Position numbers and translations under genes: made by a program. From contig JBAKBP010007462.1 of assembly GCA_037953745.1 (NCBI GenBank), positions 35,720 through 99,719 of the forward strand: 64,000 bases of DNA. Direction: 5' to 3'. This DNA is from Lithodes maja (taxonomy: Eukaryota > Arthropoda > Malacostraca > Decapoda > Lithodidae). Shown here one piece after another: positions 19,881 to 32,027 of the stretch. Under the pieces are notes generated by a model. It worked only from the letters and a program-made list of their open reading frames with translations. It did no database searches and was not told where the DNA came from. Within the stretch, counting starts at the first letter, position 1. The number at the start of each line of letters is the position of its first letter.

Positions 19881-22800
19881 ATATAGACAGGTGTTGGGGC
19901 AGCCTACCATATAGACAGGTGTTGGGGCAGCCTACCATATAGACAGGTGTTGGGGCAGCCTACCATATAGACAGGTGTTGGGGCAGCCTACCATATAGAC
20001 AGGTGTTGGGGCAGCCTACCATATAGACAGGTGTTGGGGCAGCCTACCATATAGACAGGTGTTGGGGCAGCCTACCATATAGACAGGTGTTGGGGCAGCC
20101 TACCATATAGACAGGTGTTGGGGCAGCCTACCATATAGACAGGTGTTGGGGCAGCCTACCATATAGACAGGTGTTGGGGCAGCCTACCATATAGACAGGT
20201 GTTGGGGCAGCCTACCATATAGACAGGTGTTTGGGGCAGCCTACCATATAGACAGGTGTTGGGGCAGCCTACCATATAGACAGGTGGGCCTTGTTGGGGC
20301 AGCCTACCATATAGACAGGTGTTGGGGCAGCCTACCATATAGACAGGTGTTGGGGCAGCCTACCATATAGACAGGTGTTGGGGCAGCCTACCATATAGAC
20401 AGGTGTTGGGGCAGCCTACCATATAGACAGGTGTTGGGGCAGCCTACCATATAGACAGGTGTTGGGGCAGCCTACCATATAGACAGGTGTTGGGGCAGCC
20501 TACCATATAGACAGGTGTTGGGGCAGCCTACCATATAGACAGGTGTTGGGGCAGCCTACCATATAGACAGGTGTTGGGGCAGCCTACCATATAGACAGGT
20601 GTTGGGGCAGCCTACCATATAGACAGGTGTTGGGGCAGCCTACCATATAGACAGGTGTTGGGGCAGCCTACCATATAGACAGGTGTTGGGGCAGCCTACC
20701 ATATAGACAGGTGTTGGGGCAGCCTACCATATAGACAGGTGTTGGGGCAGCCTACCATATAGACAGGTGTTGGGGCAGCCTACCATATAGACAGGTGTTG
20801 GGGCAGCCTACCATATAGACAGGTGTTGGGGCAGCCTACCATATAGACAGGTGTTGGGGCAGCCTACCATATAGACAGGTGTTGGGGCAGCCTACCATAT
20901 AGACAGGTGTTGGGGCAGCCTACCATATAGACAGGTGTTGGGGCAGCCTACCATATAGACAGGTGTTGGGGCAGCCTACCATATAGACAGGTGTTGGGGC
21001 AGCCTACCATATAGACAGGTGTTGGGGCAGCCTACCATATAGACAGGTGTTGGGGCAGCCTACCATATAGACAGGTGTTGGGGCAGCCTACCATATAGAC
21101 AGGTGTTGGGGCAGCCTACCATATAGACAGGTGTTGGGGCAGCCTACCATATAGACAGGTGTTGGGGCAGCCTACCATATAGACAGGTGTTGGGGCAGCC
21201 TACCATATAGACAGGTGTTGGGGCAGCCTACCATATAGACAGGTGTTGGGGCAGCCTACCATATAGACAGGTGTTGGGGCAGCCTACCATATAGACAGGT
21301 GTTGGGGCAGCCTACCATATAGACAGGTGTTGGGGCAGCCTACCATATAGACAGGTGTTGGGGCAGCCTACCATATAGACAGGTGTTGGGGCAGCCTACC
21401 ATATAGACAGGTGTTGGGGCAGCCTACCATATAGACAGGTGTTGGGGCAGCCTACCATATAGACAGGTGTTGGGGCAGCCTACCATATAGACAGGTGTTG
21501 GGGCAGCCTACCATATAGACAGGTGTTGGGGCAGCCTACCATATAGACAGGTGTTGGGGCAGCCTACCATATAGACAGGTGTTGGGGCAGCCTACCATAT
21601 AGACAGGTGTTGGGGCAGCCTACCATATAGACAGGTGTTGGGGCAGCCTACCATATAGACAGGTGTTGGGGCAGCCTACCATATAGACAGGTGTTGGGGC
21701 AGCCTACCATATAGACAGGTGTTGGGGCAGCCTACCATATAGACAGGTGTTGGGGCAGCCTACCATATAGACAGGTGTTGGGGCAGCCTACCATATAGAC
21801 AGGTGTTGGGGCAGCCTACCATATAGACAGGTGTTGGGGCAGCCTACCATATAGACAGGTGTTGGGGCAGCCTACCATATAGACAGGTGTTGGGGCAGCC
21901 TACCATATAGACAGGTGTTGGGGCAGCCTACCATATAGACAGGTGTTGGGGCAGCCTACCATATAGACAGGTGTTGGGGCAGCCTACCATATAGACAGGT
22001 GTTGGGGCAGCCTACCATATAGACAGGTGTTGGGGCAGCCTACCATATAGACAGGTGTTGGGGCAGCCTACCATATAGACAGGTGTTGGGGCAGCCTACC
22101 ATATAGACAGGTGTTGGGGCAGCCTACCATATAGACAGGTGTTGGGGCAGCCTACCATATAGACAGGTGTTGGGGCAGCCTACCATATAGACAGGTGTTG
22201 GGGCAGCCTACCATATAGACAGGTGTTGGGGCAGCCTACCATATAGACAGGTGTTGGGGCAGCCTACCATATAGACAGGTGTTGGGGCAGCCTACCATAT
22301 AGACAGGTGTTGGGGCAGCCTACCATATAGACAGGTGTTGGGGCAGCCTACCATATAGACAGGTGTTGGGGCAGCCTACCATATAGACAGGTGTTGGGGC
22401 AGCCTACCATATAGACAGGTGTTGGGGCAGCCTACCATATAGACAGGTGTTGGGGCAGCCTACCATATAGACAGGTGTTGGGGCAGCCTACCATATAGAC
22501 AGGTGTTGGGGCAGCCTACCATATAGACAGGTGTTGGGGCAGCCTACCATATAGACAGGTGTTGGGGCAGCCTACCATATAGACAGGTGTTGGGGCAGCC
22601 TACCATATAGACAGGTGTTGGGGCAGCCTACCATATAGACAGGTGTTGGGGCAGCCTACCATATAGACAGGTGTTGGGGCAGCCTACCATATAGACAGGT
22701 GTTGGGGCAGCCTACCATATAGACAGGTGTTGGGGCAGCCTACCATATAGACAGGTGTTGGGGCAGCCTACCATATAGACAGGTGTTGGGGCAGCCTACC

Positions 22801-25800
22801 ATATAGACAGGTGTTGGGGCAGCCTACCATATAGACAGGTGTTGGGGCAGCCTACCATATAGACAGGTGTTGGGGCAGCCTACCATATAGACAGGTGTTG
22901 GGGCAGCCTACCATATAGACAGGTGTTGGGGCAGCCTACCATATAGACAGGTGTTGGGGCAGCCTACCATATAGACAGGTGTTGGGGCAGCCTACCATAT
23001 AGACAGGTGTTGGGGCAGCCTACCATATAGACAGGTGTTGGGGCAGCCTACCATATAGACAGGTGTTGGGGCAGCCTACCATATAGACAGGTGTTGGGGC
23101 AGCCTACCATATAGACAGGTGTTGGGGCAGCCTACCATATAGACAGGTGTTGGGGCAGCCTACCATATAGACAGGTGTTGGGGCAGCCTACCATATAGAC
23201 AGGTGTTGGGGCAGCCTACCATATAGACAGGTGTTGGGGCAGCCTACCATATAGACAGGTGTTGGGGCAGCCTACCATATAGACAGGTGTTGGGGCAGCC
23301 TACCATATAGACAGGTGTTGGGGCAGCCTACCATATAGACAGGTGTTGGGGCAGCCTACCATATAGACAGGTGTTGGGGCAGCCTACCATATAGACAGGT
23401 GTTGGGGCAGCCTACCATATAGACAGGTGTTGGGGCAGCCTACCATATAGACAGGTGTTGGGGCAGCCTACCATATAGACAGGTGTTGGGGCAGCCTACC
23501 ATATAGACAGGTGTTGGGGCAGCCTACCATATAGACAGGTGTTGGGGCAGCCTACCATATAGACAGGTGTTGGGGCAGCCTACCATATAGACAGGTGTTG
23601 GGGCAGCCTACCATATAGACAGGTGTTGGGGCAGCCTACCATATAGACAGGTGTTGGGGCAGCCTACCATATAGACAGGTGTTGGGGCAGCCTACCATAT
23701 AGACAGGTGTTGGGGCAGCCTACCATATAGACAGGTGTTGGGGCAGCCTACCATATAGACAGGTGTTGGGGCAGCCTACCATATAGACAGGTGTTGGGGC
23801 AGCCTACCATATAGACAGGTGTTGGGGCAGCCTACCATATAGACAGGTGTTGGGGCAGCCTACCATATAGACAGGTGTTGGGGCAGCCTACCATATAGAC
23901 AGGTGTTGGGGCAGCCTACCATATAGACAGGTGTTGGGGCAGCCTACCATATAGACAGGTGTTGGGGCAGCCTACCATATAGACAGGTGTTGGGGCAGCC
24001 TACCATATAGACAGGTGTTGGGGCAGCCTACCATATAGACAGGTGTTGGGGCAGCCTACCATATAGACAGGTGTTGGGGCAGCCTACCATATAGACAGGT
24101 GTTGGGGCAGCCTACCATATAGACAGGTGTTGGGGCAGCCTACCATATAGACAGGTGTTGGGGCAGCCTACCATATAGACAGGTGTTGGGGCAGCCTACC
24201 ATATAGACAGGTGTTGGGGCAGCCTACCATATAGACAGGTGTTGGGGCAGCCTACCATATAGACAGGTGTTGGGGCAGCCTACCATATAGACAGGTGTTG
24301 GGGCAGCCTACCATATAGACAGGTGTTGGGGCAGCCTACCATATAGACAGGTGTTGGGGCAGCCTACCATATAGACAGGTGTTGGGGCAGCCTACCATAT
24401 AGACAGGTGTTGGGGCAGCCTACCATATAGACAGGTGTTGGGGCAGCCTACCATATAGACAGGTGTTGGGGCAGCCTACCATATAGACAGGTGTTGGGGC
24501 AGCCTACCATATAGACAGGTGTTGGGGCAGCCTACCATATAGACAGGTGTTGGGGCAGCCTACCATATAGACAGGTGTTGGGGCAGCCTACCATATAGAC
24601 AGGTGTTGGGGCAGCCTACCATATAGACAGGTGTTGGGGCAGCCTACCATATAGACAGGTGTTGGGGCAGCCTACCATATAGACAGGTGTTGGGGCAGCC
24701 TACCATATAGACAGGTGTTGGGGCAGCCTACCATATAGACAGGTGTTGGGGCAGCCTACCATATAGACAGGTGTTGGGGCAGCCTACCATATAGACAGGT
24801 GTTGGGGCAGCCTACCATATAGACAGGTGTTGGGGCAGCCTACCATATAGACAGGTGTTGGGGCAGCCTACCATATAGACAGGTGTTGGGGCAGCCTACC
24901 ATATAGACAGGTGTTGGGGCAGCCTACCATATAGACAGGTGTTGGGGCAGCCTACCATATAGACAGGTGTTGGGGCAGCCTACCATATAGACAGGTGTTG
25001 GGGCAGCCTACCATATAGACAGGTGTTGGGGCAGCCTACCATATAGACAGGTGTTGGGGCAGCCTACCATATAGACAGGTGTTGGGGCAGCCTACCATAT
25101 AGACAGGTGTTGGGGCAGCCTACCATATAGACAGGTGTTGGGGCAGCCTACCATATAGACAGGTGTTGGGGCAGCCTACCATATAGACAGGTGTTGGGGC
25201 AGCCTACCATATAGACAGGTGTTGGGGCAGCCTACCATATAGACAGGTGTTGGGGCAGCCTACCATATAGACAGGTGTTGGGGCAGCCTACCATATAGAC
25301 AGGTGTTGGGGCAGCCTACCATATAGACAGGTGTTGGGGCAGCCTACCATATAGACAGGTGTTGGGGCAGCCTACCATATAGACAGGTGTTGGGGCAGCC
25401 TACCATATAGACAGGTGTTGGGGCAGCCTACCATATAGACAGGTGTTGGGGCAGCCTACCATATAGACAGGTGTTGGGGCAGCCTACCATATAGACAGGT
25501 GTTGGGGCAGCCTACCATATAGACAGGTGTTGGGGCAGCCTACCATATAGACAGGTGTTGGGGCAGCCTACCATATAGACAGGTGTTGGGGCAGCCTACC
25601 ATATAGACAGGTGTTGGGGCAGCCTACCATATAGACAGGTGTTGGGGCAGCCTACCATATAGACAGGTGTTGGGGCAGCCTACCATATAGACAGGTGTTG
25701 GGGCAGCCTACCATATAGACAGGTGTTGGGGCAGCCTACCATATAGACAGGTGTTGGGGCAGCCTACCATATAGACAGGTGTTGGGGCAGCCTACCATAT

Positions 25801-28657
25801 AGACAGGTGTTGGGGCAGCCTACCATATAGACAGGTGTTGGGGCAGCCTACCATATAGACAGGTGTTGGGGCAGCCTACCATATAGACAGGTGTTGGGGC
25901 AGCCTACCATATAGACAGGTGTTGGGGCAGCCTACCATATAGACAGGTGTTGGGGCAGCCTACCATATAGACAGGTGTTGGGGCAGCCTACCATATAGAC
26001 AGGTGTTGGGGCAGCCTACCATATAGACAGGTGTTGGGGCAGCCTACCATATAGACAGGTGTTGGGGCAGCCTACCATATAGACAGGTGTTGGGGCAGCC
26101 TACCATATAGACAGGTGTTGGGGCAGCCTACCATATAGACAGGTGTTGGGGCAGCCTACCATATAGACAGGTGTTGGGGCAGCCTACCATATAGACAGGT
26201 GTTGGGGCAGCCTACCATATAGACAGGTGTTGGGGCAGCCTACCATATAGACAGGTGTTGGGGCAGCCTACCATATAGACAGGTGTTGGGGCAGCCTACC
26301 ATATAGACAGGTGTTGGGGCAGCCTACCATATAGACAGGTGTTGGGGCAGCCTACCATATAGACAGGTGTTGGGGCAGCCTACCATATAGACAGGTGTTG
26401 GGGCAGCCTACCATATAGACAGGTGTTGGGGCAGCCTACCATATAGACAGGTGTTGGGGCAGCCTACCATATAGACAGGTGTTGGGGCAGCCTACCATAT
26501 AGACAGGTGTTGGGGCAGCCTACCATATAGACAGGTGTTGGGGCAGCCTACCATATAGACAGGTGTTGGGGCAGCCTACCATATAGACAGGTGTTGGGGC
26601 AGCCTACCATATAGACAGGTGTTGGGGCAGCCTACCATATAGACAGGTGTTGGGGCAGCCTACCATATAGACAGGTGTTGGGGCAGCCTACCATATAGAC
26701 AGGTGTTGGGGCAGCCTACCATATAGACAGGTGTTGGGGCAGCCTACCATATAGACAGGTGTTGGGGCAGCCTACCATATAGACAGGTGTTGGGGCAGCC
26801 TACCATATAGACAGGTGTTGGGGCAGCCTACCATATAGACAGGTGTTGGGGCAGCCTACCATATAGACAGGTGTTGGGGCAGCCTACCATATAGACAGGT
26901 GTTGGGGCAGCCTACCATATAGACAGGTGTTGGGGCAGCCTACCATATAGACAGGTGTTGGGGCAGCCTACCATATAGACAGGTGTTGGGGCAGCCTACC
27001 ATATAGACAGGTGTTGGGGCAGCCTACCATATAGACAGGTGTTGGGGCAGCCTACCATATAGACAGGTGTTGGGGCAGCCTACCATATAGACAGGTGTTG
27101 GGGCAGCCTACCATATAGACAGGTGTTGGGGCAGCCTACCATATAGACAGGTGTTGGGGCAGCCTACCATATAGACAGGTGTTGGGGCAGCCTACCATAT
27201 AGACAGGTGTTGGGGCAGCCTACCATATAGACAGGTGTTGGGGCAGCCTACCATATAGACAGGTGTTGGGGCAGCCTACCATATAGACAGGTGTTGGGGC
27301 AGCCTACCATATAGACAGGTGTTGGGGCAGCCTACCATATAGACAGGTGTTGGGGCAGCCTACCATATAGACAGGTGTTGGGGCAGCCTACCATATAGAC
27401 AGGTGTTGGGGCAGCCTACCATATAGACAGGTGTTGGGGCAGCCTACCATATAGACAGGTGTTGGGGCAGCCTACCATATAGACAGGTGTTGGGGCAGCC
27501 TACCATATAGACAGGTGTTGGGGCAGCCTACCATATAGACAGGTGTTGGGGCAGCCTACCATATAGACAGGTGTTGGGGCAGCCTACCATATAGACAGGT
27601 GTTGGGGCAGCCTACCATATAGACAGGTGTTGGGGCAGCCTACCATATAGACAGGTGTTGGGGCAGCCTACCATATAGACAGGTGTTGGGGCAGCCTACC
27701 ATATAGACAGGTGTTGGGGCAGCCTACCATATAGACAGGTGTTGGGGCAGCCTACCATATAGACAGGTGTTGGGGCAGCCTACCATATAGACAGGTGTTG
27801 GGGCAGCCTACCATATAGACAGGTGTTGGGGCAGCCTACCATATAGACAGGTGTTGGGGCAGCCTACCATATAGACAGGTGTTGGGGCAGCCTACCATAT
27901 AGACAGGTGTTGGGGCAGCCTACCATATAGACAGGTGTTGGGGCAGCCTACCATATAGACAGGTGTTGGGGCAGCCTACCATATAGACAGGTGTTGGGGC
28001 AGCCTACCATATAGACAGGTGTTGGGGCAGCCTACCATATAGACAGGTGTTGGGGCAGCCTACCATATAGACAGGTGTTGGGGCAGCCTACCATATAGAC
28101 AGGTGTTGGGGCAGCCTACCATATAGACAGGTGTTGGGGCAGCCTACCATATAGACAGGTGTTGGGGCAGCCTACCATATAGACAGGTGTTGGGGCAGCC
28201 TACCATATAGACAGGTGTTGGGGCAGCCTACCATATAGACAGGTGTTGGGGCAGCCTACCATATAGACAGGTGTTGGGGCAGCCTACCATATAGACAGGT
28301 GTTGGGGCAGCCTACCATATAGACAGGTGTTGGGGCAGCCTACCATATAGACAGGTGTTGGGGCAGCCTACCATATAGACAGGTGTTGGGGCAGCCTACC
28401 ATATAGACAGGTGTTGGGGCAGCCTACCATATAGACAGGTGTTGGGGCAGCCTACCATATAGACAGGTGTTGGGGCAGCCTACCATATAGACAGGTGTTG
28501 GGGCAGCCTACCATATAGACAGGTGTTGGGGCAGCCTACCATATAGACAGGTGTTGGGGCAGCCTACCATATAGACAGGTGTTGGGGCAGCCTACCATAT
28601 AGACAGGTGTTGGGGCAGCCTACCATATAGACAGGTGTTGGGGCAGCCTACCATATT
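19881..28657. repeat. 28-bp minisatellite array, about 313 copies
   Basis: Head-to-tail 28-bp units (ACCATATAG, then CAGGTG, then TTGGGGCAGCCT). From 20341 to 28321 the phase never slips: 7,980 bp equals exactly 285 units. The only variants I saw are near the left edge: an extra T near 20230 and a GGCCTT insertion near 20287. The first unit is joined to ...CCGATG rather than ...CTACC. 28 is not a multiple of three and stops recur every 84 bp on both strands, so no protein is encoded across the pure array. Confidence 0.97.
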
Positions 28658-29460
28658 TCATGGTGGATGTTTTTTTCTTCTTCATTATTTAGCCCCATAC
28701 ATTGTCAGATATGATCACGTTCAGCCCATTTGTTTGGCGATTATATGACGTTTCATCTAAAAAAAAAAAAAATATTATGATCTTTCATGCCATTTGGTGT
28801 CAATGTTTTCTTGGCGAGCGATAGTAAGCCTGTAATTATAAGAGAAACCGGCCGTCGGCCGGGAAATTTTTCTACTGAAAAATGTACAAATTTATCTCGA
28901 AGGAGGGTCAGGGTATTTGTTTTGTTTTAAAGCTTGATGGAGGTCCATAGAGGAAACTAATACAATTATAAATATATAAAATAAATCGACCATAACATAA
29001 ACCCTACCCTCTTCACCACAGTCATAAGTTAGTTTCTAGCATTATAGTATAATTAACTAATATTTGAAATACCTTTAACATCCCTACATCCAATATATAG
29101 CCTCTATCATTTACCTCTAAGGGGGAGGTAGTTTCGTTTTCTACCTCATGTTTGGTCCCATTAGTTTTGAGATTTTAAGAAGTTTGTTCCATTAGTTTGG
29201 CGATTTTAAGAAATTTTGCCCCATTCCTTTGTCAATAAATACCTTTCGTGCCATTTAGGTGTCGATTTTTTCCTGGCGAGCGGTAGCGAGCCTGTTGTTG
29301 TTCTAGGTAAGAACTGGCCTTCGGCCGGGACCTTTTTTTTAACAAAAAATTTACAAATTTACCTTGAAGGGGTTCTAAAGTGTGTTTTTTAAAGCTTGAT
29401 GGAGGTTTTTGGAGGACACTAAACAAATAATGAATAAATTAATCAACCAATATGTAAACC
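28658..29460. repeat. Two diverged copies of a GGCGAGCGGTAGCGAGCC-type repeat
   Basis: Two blocks (about 28780-28950 and 29240-29425) share the order TTTCRTGCCATTT, GGTGTC, TTCCTGGCGAGCGGTAGCGA (or close), CGGCCGGGA, TTTACAAATTTA, AAGCTTGATGGAGGT. Related blocks occur at 41145-41330 (minus) and 42514-42776. No coding frame. Confidence 0.65.
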
Positions 29461-29469
29461 CTTCCCTCT

Positions 29470-29470
<1 letters not shown>

Positions 29471-29521
<51 letters not shown>
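29471..29521. repeat. (CA)n microsatellite
   Basis: About 25 uninterrupted CA units. Confidence 0.95.
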
Positions 29522-29523
<2 letters not shown>

Positions 29524-29644
29524 TATCTCACAGACACCACGGAAATTAAAAGTTTGATATATTAGGCATTAGGCATCTTCAGCTTACGAGATCACTATAT
29601 GCACCTCACTTCTGACTAGTGTACAGGCAAAATTTTAGTAATAT

Positions 29645-29970
29645 AACTGCATATAATCATCTAATTTTTAGCCAGAGTCAAAGGTAAAAGGGTGTCATGG
29701 TGCTGAAGTGGTTAATGCTTACAGTACTGGCCACGTCATTTTATCCAGCTACATTTAGACGATTTTATGAAGCTTAGGAAGGCTATGGTAGCTAAAAGGA
29801 TTAATTGAGATAGTCTGTAGCCTTTTAATTGGTAGACGTCCTTCCTAAGGTGAATACAATCGTCTAATACATGCCAGAATATAATGCATAGGCCCTTCAT
29901 AAACTGCATATAATCATATAATTTTAGCCAGAATCAAAGGAAAAAGGATGGCACCGGTACAGAATGGGTT
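29645..29970. repeat. Cluster of partial TTAA-family MITEs
   Basis: Core words TAGACGATTTTATGAAGC (about 29757) and its inverted partner AATCGTCTAATACATGCC (about 29858) mark one copy. Right-end halves (TTTTTAGCCAGAGTCAAAG ... GTGGTTAA near 29715, and TTTTAGCCAGAATCAAAGG ... GGGTTAAC near 29970) mark two more. Same family as 40238-40863 and 41745-41954. Confidence 0.55.
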
Positions 29971-30084
29971 AACAAGTGGATACATATTATAGCATGTTAG
30001 TGTACACATTGTCAGAACTAGGTTGTATACAATAAAACTCTCTTTTTGTCCTGGGAGTGAAGACTGGTCCCTTACCTCGTTAAA

Positions 30085-30353
30085 AATACATTACCAACCC
30101 ACCCACACTTACCGATAACACGGATATTTACACCATGCTAATATAGTTAAAATACAATAGTGAAATGATGGATAAAGAACACCCAAATAAAGAGCTGGCG
30201 ATAAAACGGTGAACTGCAAGGGTTGAAGAAATGATAGCACATACATACATACATAAATAATTTAAAAGTACATTACCAACCCACACAACCGATAACACGG
30301 GATATTTACACCATGCTGATATAGTTAAAATATAATAATGAAATGATGGATAA
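30085..30353. repeat. Direct repeat of about 85 bp, period about 185
   Basis: ATTACCAACCCACMCA ... CCGATAACACGG ... TTTACACCATGCT ... TAGTGAAATGATGGATAA-type sequence occurs at about 30088-30172 and again at 30272-30353, separated by CATACATACATACATAAATAA. Looks like a local duplication; no gene. Confidence 0.7.
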
Positions 30354-30382
30354 CGGAATGACAATATTGGCCAGAAATGTTT

Positions 30383-30730
30383 TTTCTATGTCTATTAAGG
30401 AGACAAAAGGCAAATATACCTGTAACAAGTGTTTCCCCAAAAGGTTGAAACAGTGACAGAGAGCCAAAGTCAAGGTGACTTAGACTGTTTAGACTTTTTG
30501 TAGTTCAGGCGTCTTCACCTTGGTCAACTTGGAAGTCCACCGCCTAAATACATAGTAGGAGATTTAGATGTTTCGGAAAGATGTCTGGTGTGCTTGTTAA
30601 GTGTAGTGAAATGAATAGGAGGAGGTGTTTGTGAGAGCTAGCTGGATTACTCTGTGTAGGTGAGGCACAAATAGAAACAGTGGGTGAAGCCAGACAAATG
30701 AAACAGGAGTTCCAGCAACTCCTTATAACA
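30383..30730 (-). mobile_element. Internally deleted shrimp-type LINE (5' end joined to 3' tail)
   Basis: 30383-30475 matches the 3' UTR tail of the LINE at 15308-15416 (TTTTTCTATGT, GGAGRCAAAAGGC, TTGAAA...GTGACA). 30570-30730 matches, inverted, the 5' region of the LINE fragment at 31400-31560 (AGGAGGAGGTGTTTGTGAGA and AAATGAAACAGGAG). The middle of the LINE (endonuclease and RT) is absent, so this is a deletion derivative. Confidence 0.6.
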
Positions 30731-30765
30731 TTATATATACCGGTATATATATATATATATATATC
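30728..30765. repeat. Short TA microsatellite
   Basis: TATATATACCGGTATATAT... of about 38 bp, partly palindromic around ACCGGT. Confidence 0.8.
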
Positions 30766-30788
30766 ATAGAACAATGCACCCTTCATTA

Positions 30789-31093
30789 ACCGTCTTGGTG
30801 GTGTAATGGTTAAGTTGTCTACAAATCTGTGTGTGATAACCCGAGTTTGAATCCTGGCGGATCACATATATGCTTTCATTAATTTCATTGGAGGTGTTTG
30901 GTGTTGTGGTGAAAACAATAAAAAATAGATTGCAAAACTATATAAATTAAAACCTTCAATATTATAAATGTGTGTAGTGGTTTAGTAAAGTAATAAGGCC
31001 CAGCAATGATCTTTATTTAATGGTCCAGTCTCCAGTAGGTTATTTTACATTGTTATCATATTCTGGACTCCTGAGTGTGTACTGTAAGTTTAA

Positions 31094-31123
<30 letters not shown>
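30789..31123 (+). mobile_element. Probable tRNA-derived SINE
   Basis: Starts with a tRNA-like head: A box TGGTGTAATGG (about 30798-30808) and B box GAGTTTGAATCC (about 30844-30855). An AT-rich body follows, then a 30-base A run at 31094-31123. The body is unlike that of the SINE at 3067. No clear target duplication seen. Confidence 0.6.
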
Positions 31124-31129
<6 letters not shown>

Positions 31130-31231
31130 CCCCTTTCCCATTCTTAGGTGTGTAAGTTGCCACCATTGTCATACCAAGGGGGGAGGGGGGCTCTTATCAA
31201 CAGTGCAGGGACTATGAGGCAATGATTTTAA

Positions 31232-31264
31232 TCCTTTGTCATTATATATACAGTATTATATACA

Positions 31265-31324
<60 letters not shown>

Positions 31325-31336
31325 TATATATATATA
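31232..31336. repeat. TA microsatellite with ACAGTA interruptions
   Basis: About 60 bp of pure TA flanked by TATACAGTAT words. Confidence 0.95.
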
Positions 31337-31339
31337 ATA

Positions 31340-32027
31340 GGGGGAATGGGGGTAGATTGTAGGCACCAATCGAACAGGGCTATACCCAGGAGAGGCTGTA
31401 AGCATTTGACAAGGAATTGCTGGATCTCCTGTTTCATTTGCTTGGCATCTCTTACTGATTCCCTTTGTGCCTCACTTACACTGAGAGTAGTCCAGCATGC
31501 TCTCACAAACACCTCCTCCTATCTACTTCACTACACTTAACATGCACACCACACTTCCTCCTTCAAAATTATAAAACAATTTATGAAGACAGGCCCAGCC
31601 TCGGAGTCCACAGGGGGGGGGGGGGGGGGGGGACCATAAATACCCCCACACATGCGCGACCTTCCCCTGACGACCCCTCTAAATGCTCTGGACCACAGCC
31701 TGTCACTCTTACTATCAACTTTTACAATATTCGCTGCCTTTCCTCTAATTTTCACTCTGTCGAACACCATCTCTCCTCCTCCAAACCTGATCTTCTTTTC
31801 CTCACCGAAACCCAGGTATCTGAGACAACTTCCTGCAGCCCCTCCTCTGTATCCTCCTATTTGCTCTATCCTAGTTTCAAAGCAAATAGCGGATGTTGTG
31901 CATACGTGCACAACAAACTCACTTGCTTTCGTGTTCCCTATTTCGACTCCTCTGAATTTTCAACTTTATGGCTCAAACTATCCTGTCATTCTCATACTAA
32001 ATATTTCTGTGCTGTCTATCTTTCCCC
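31340..32027 (+). pseudogene. Shrimp-type LINE: 5' region and endonuclease N-terminus
   Basis: Plus-strand fragment of the family that supplies the RT at 15417-17400. It has a 5' untranslated-like stretch (31340-31600), a G23 run at about 31610-31632 and, from about 31700, the start of the endonuclease. The LTINFYNIRCLSSNFHSVEHH strand, PDLLFLTETQVSE with the catalytic Glu, and a GCCAYVHNKLTCFR strand are visible. The frame ends where LTR element A begins at 32028, right after the AVYLSP motif. The remaining endonuclease and RT do not reappear after element A at 38742, so the 3' part was lost. Confidence 0.75.

Noticed and set aside
20156..20338. Minus-strand frame with repeated MVGCPNTCLYGRLPQ
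   Set aside because: Exists only because of two indels at the left edge of the minisatellite; the pure array has a stop every 84 bp.
19881..28657. CRISPR-like array
   Set aside because: 28-bp repeats are of CRISPR size, but there are no spacers: units abut directly. The context is eukaryotic.
31537..31911. Gly/Pro-rich frame over the G run
   Set aside because: Antisense to the LINE endonuclease and created by a homopolymer.
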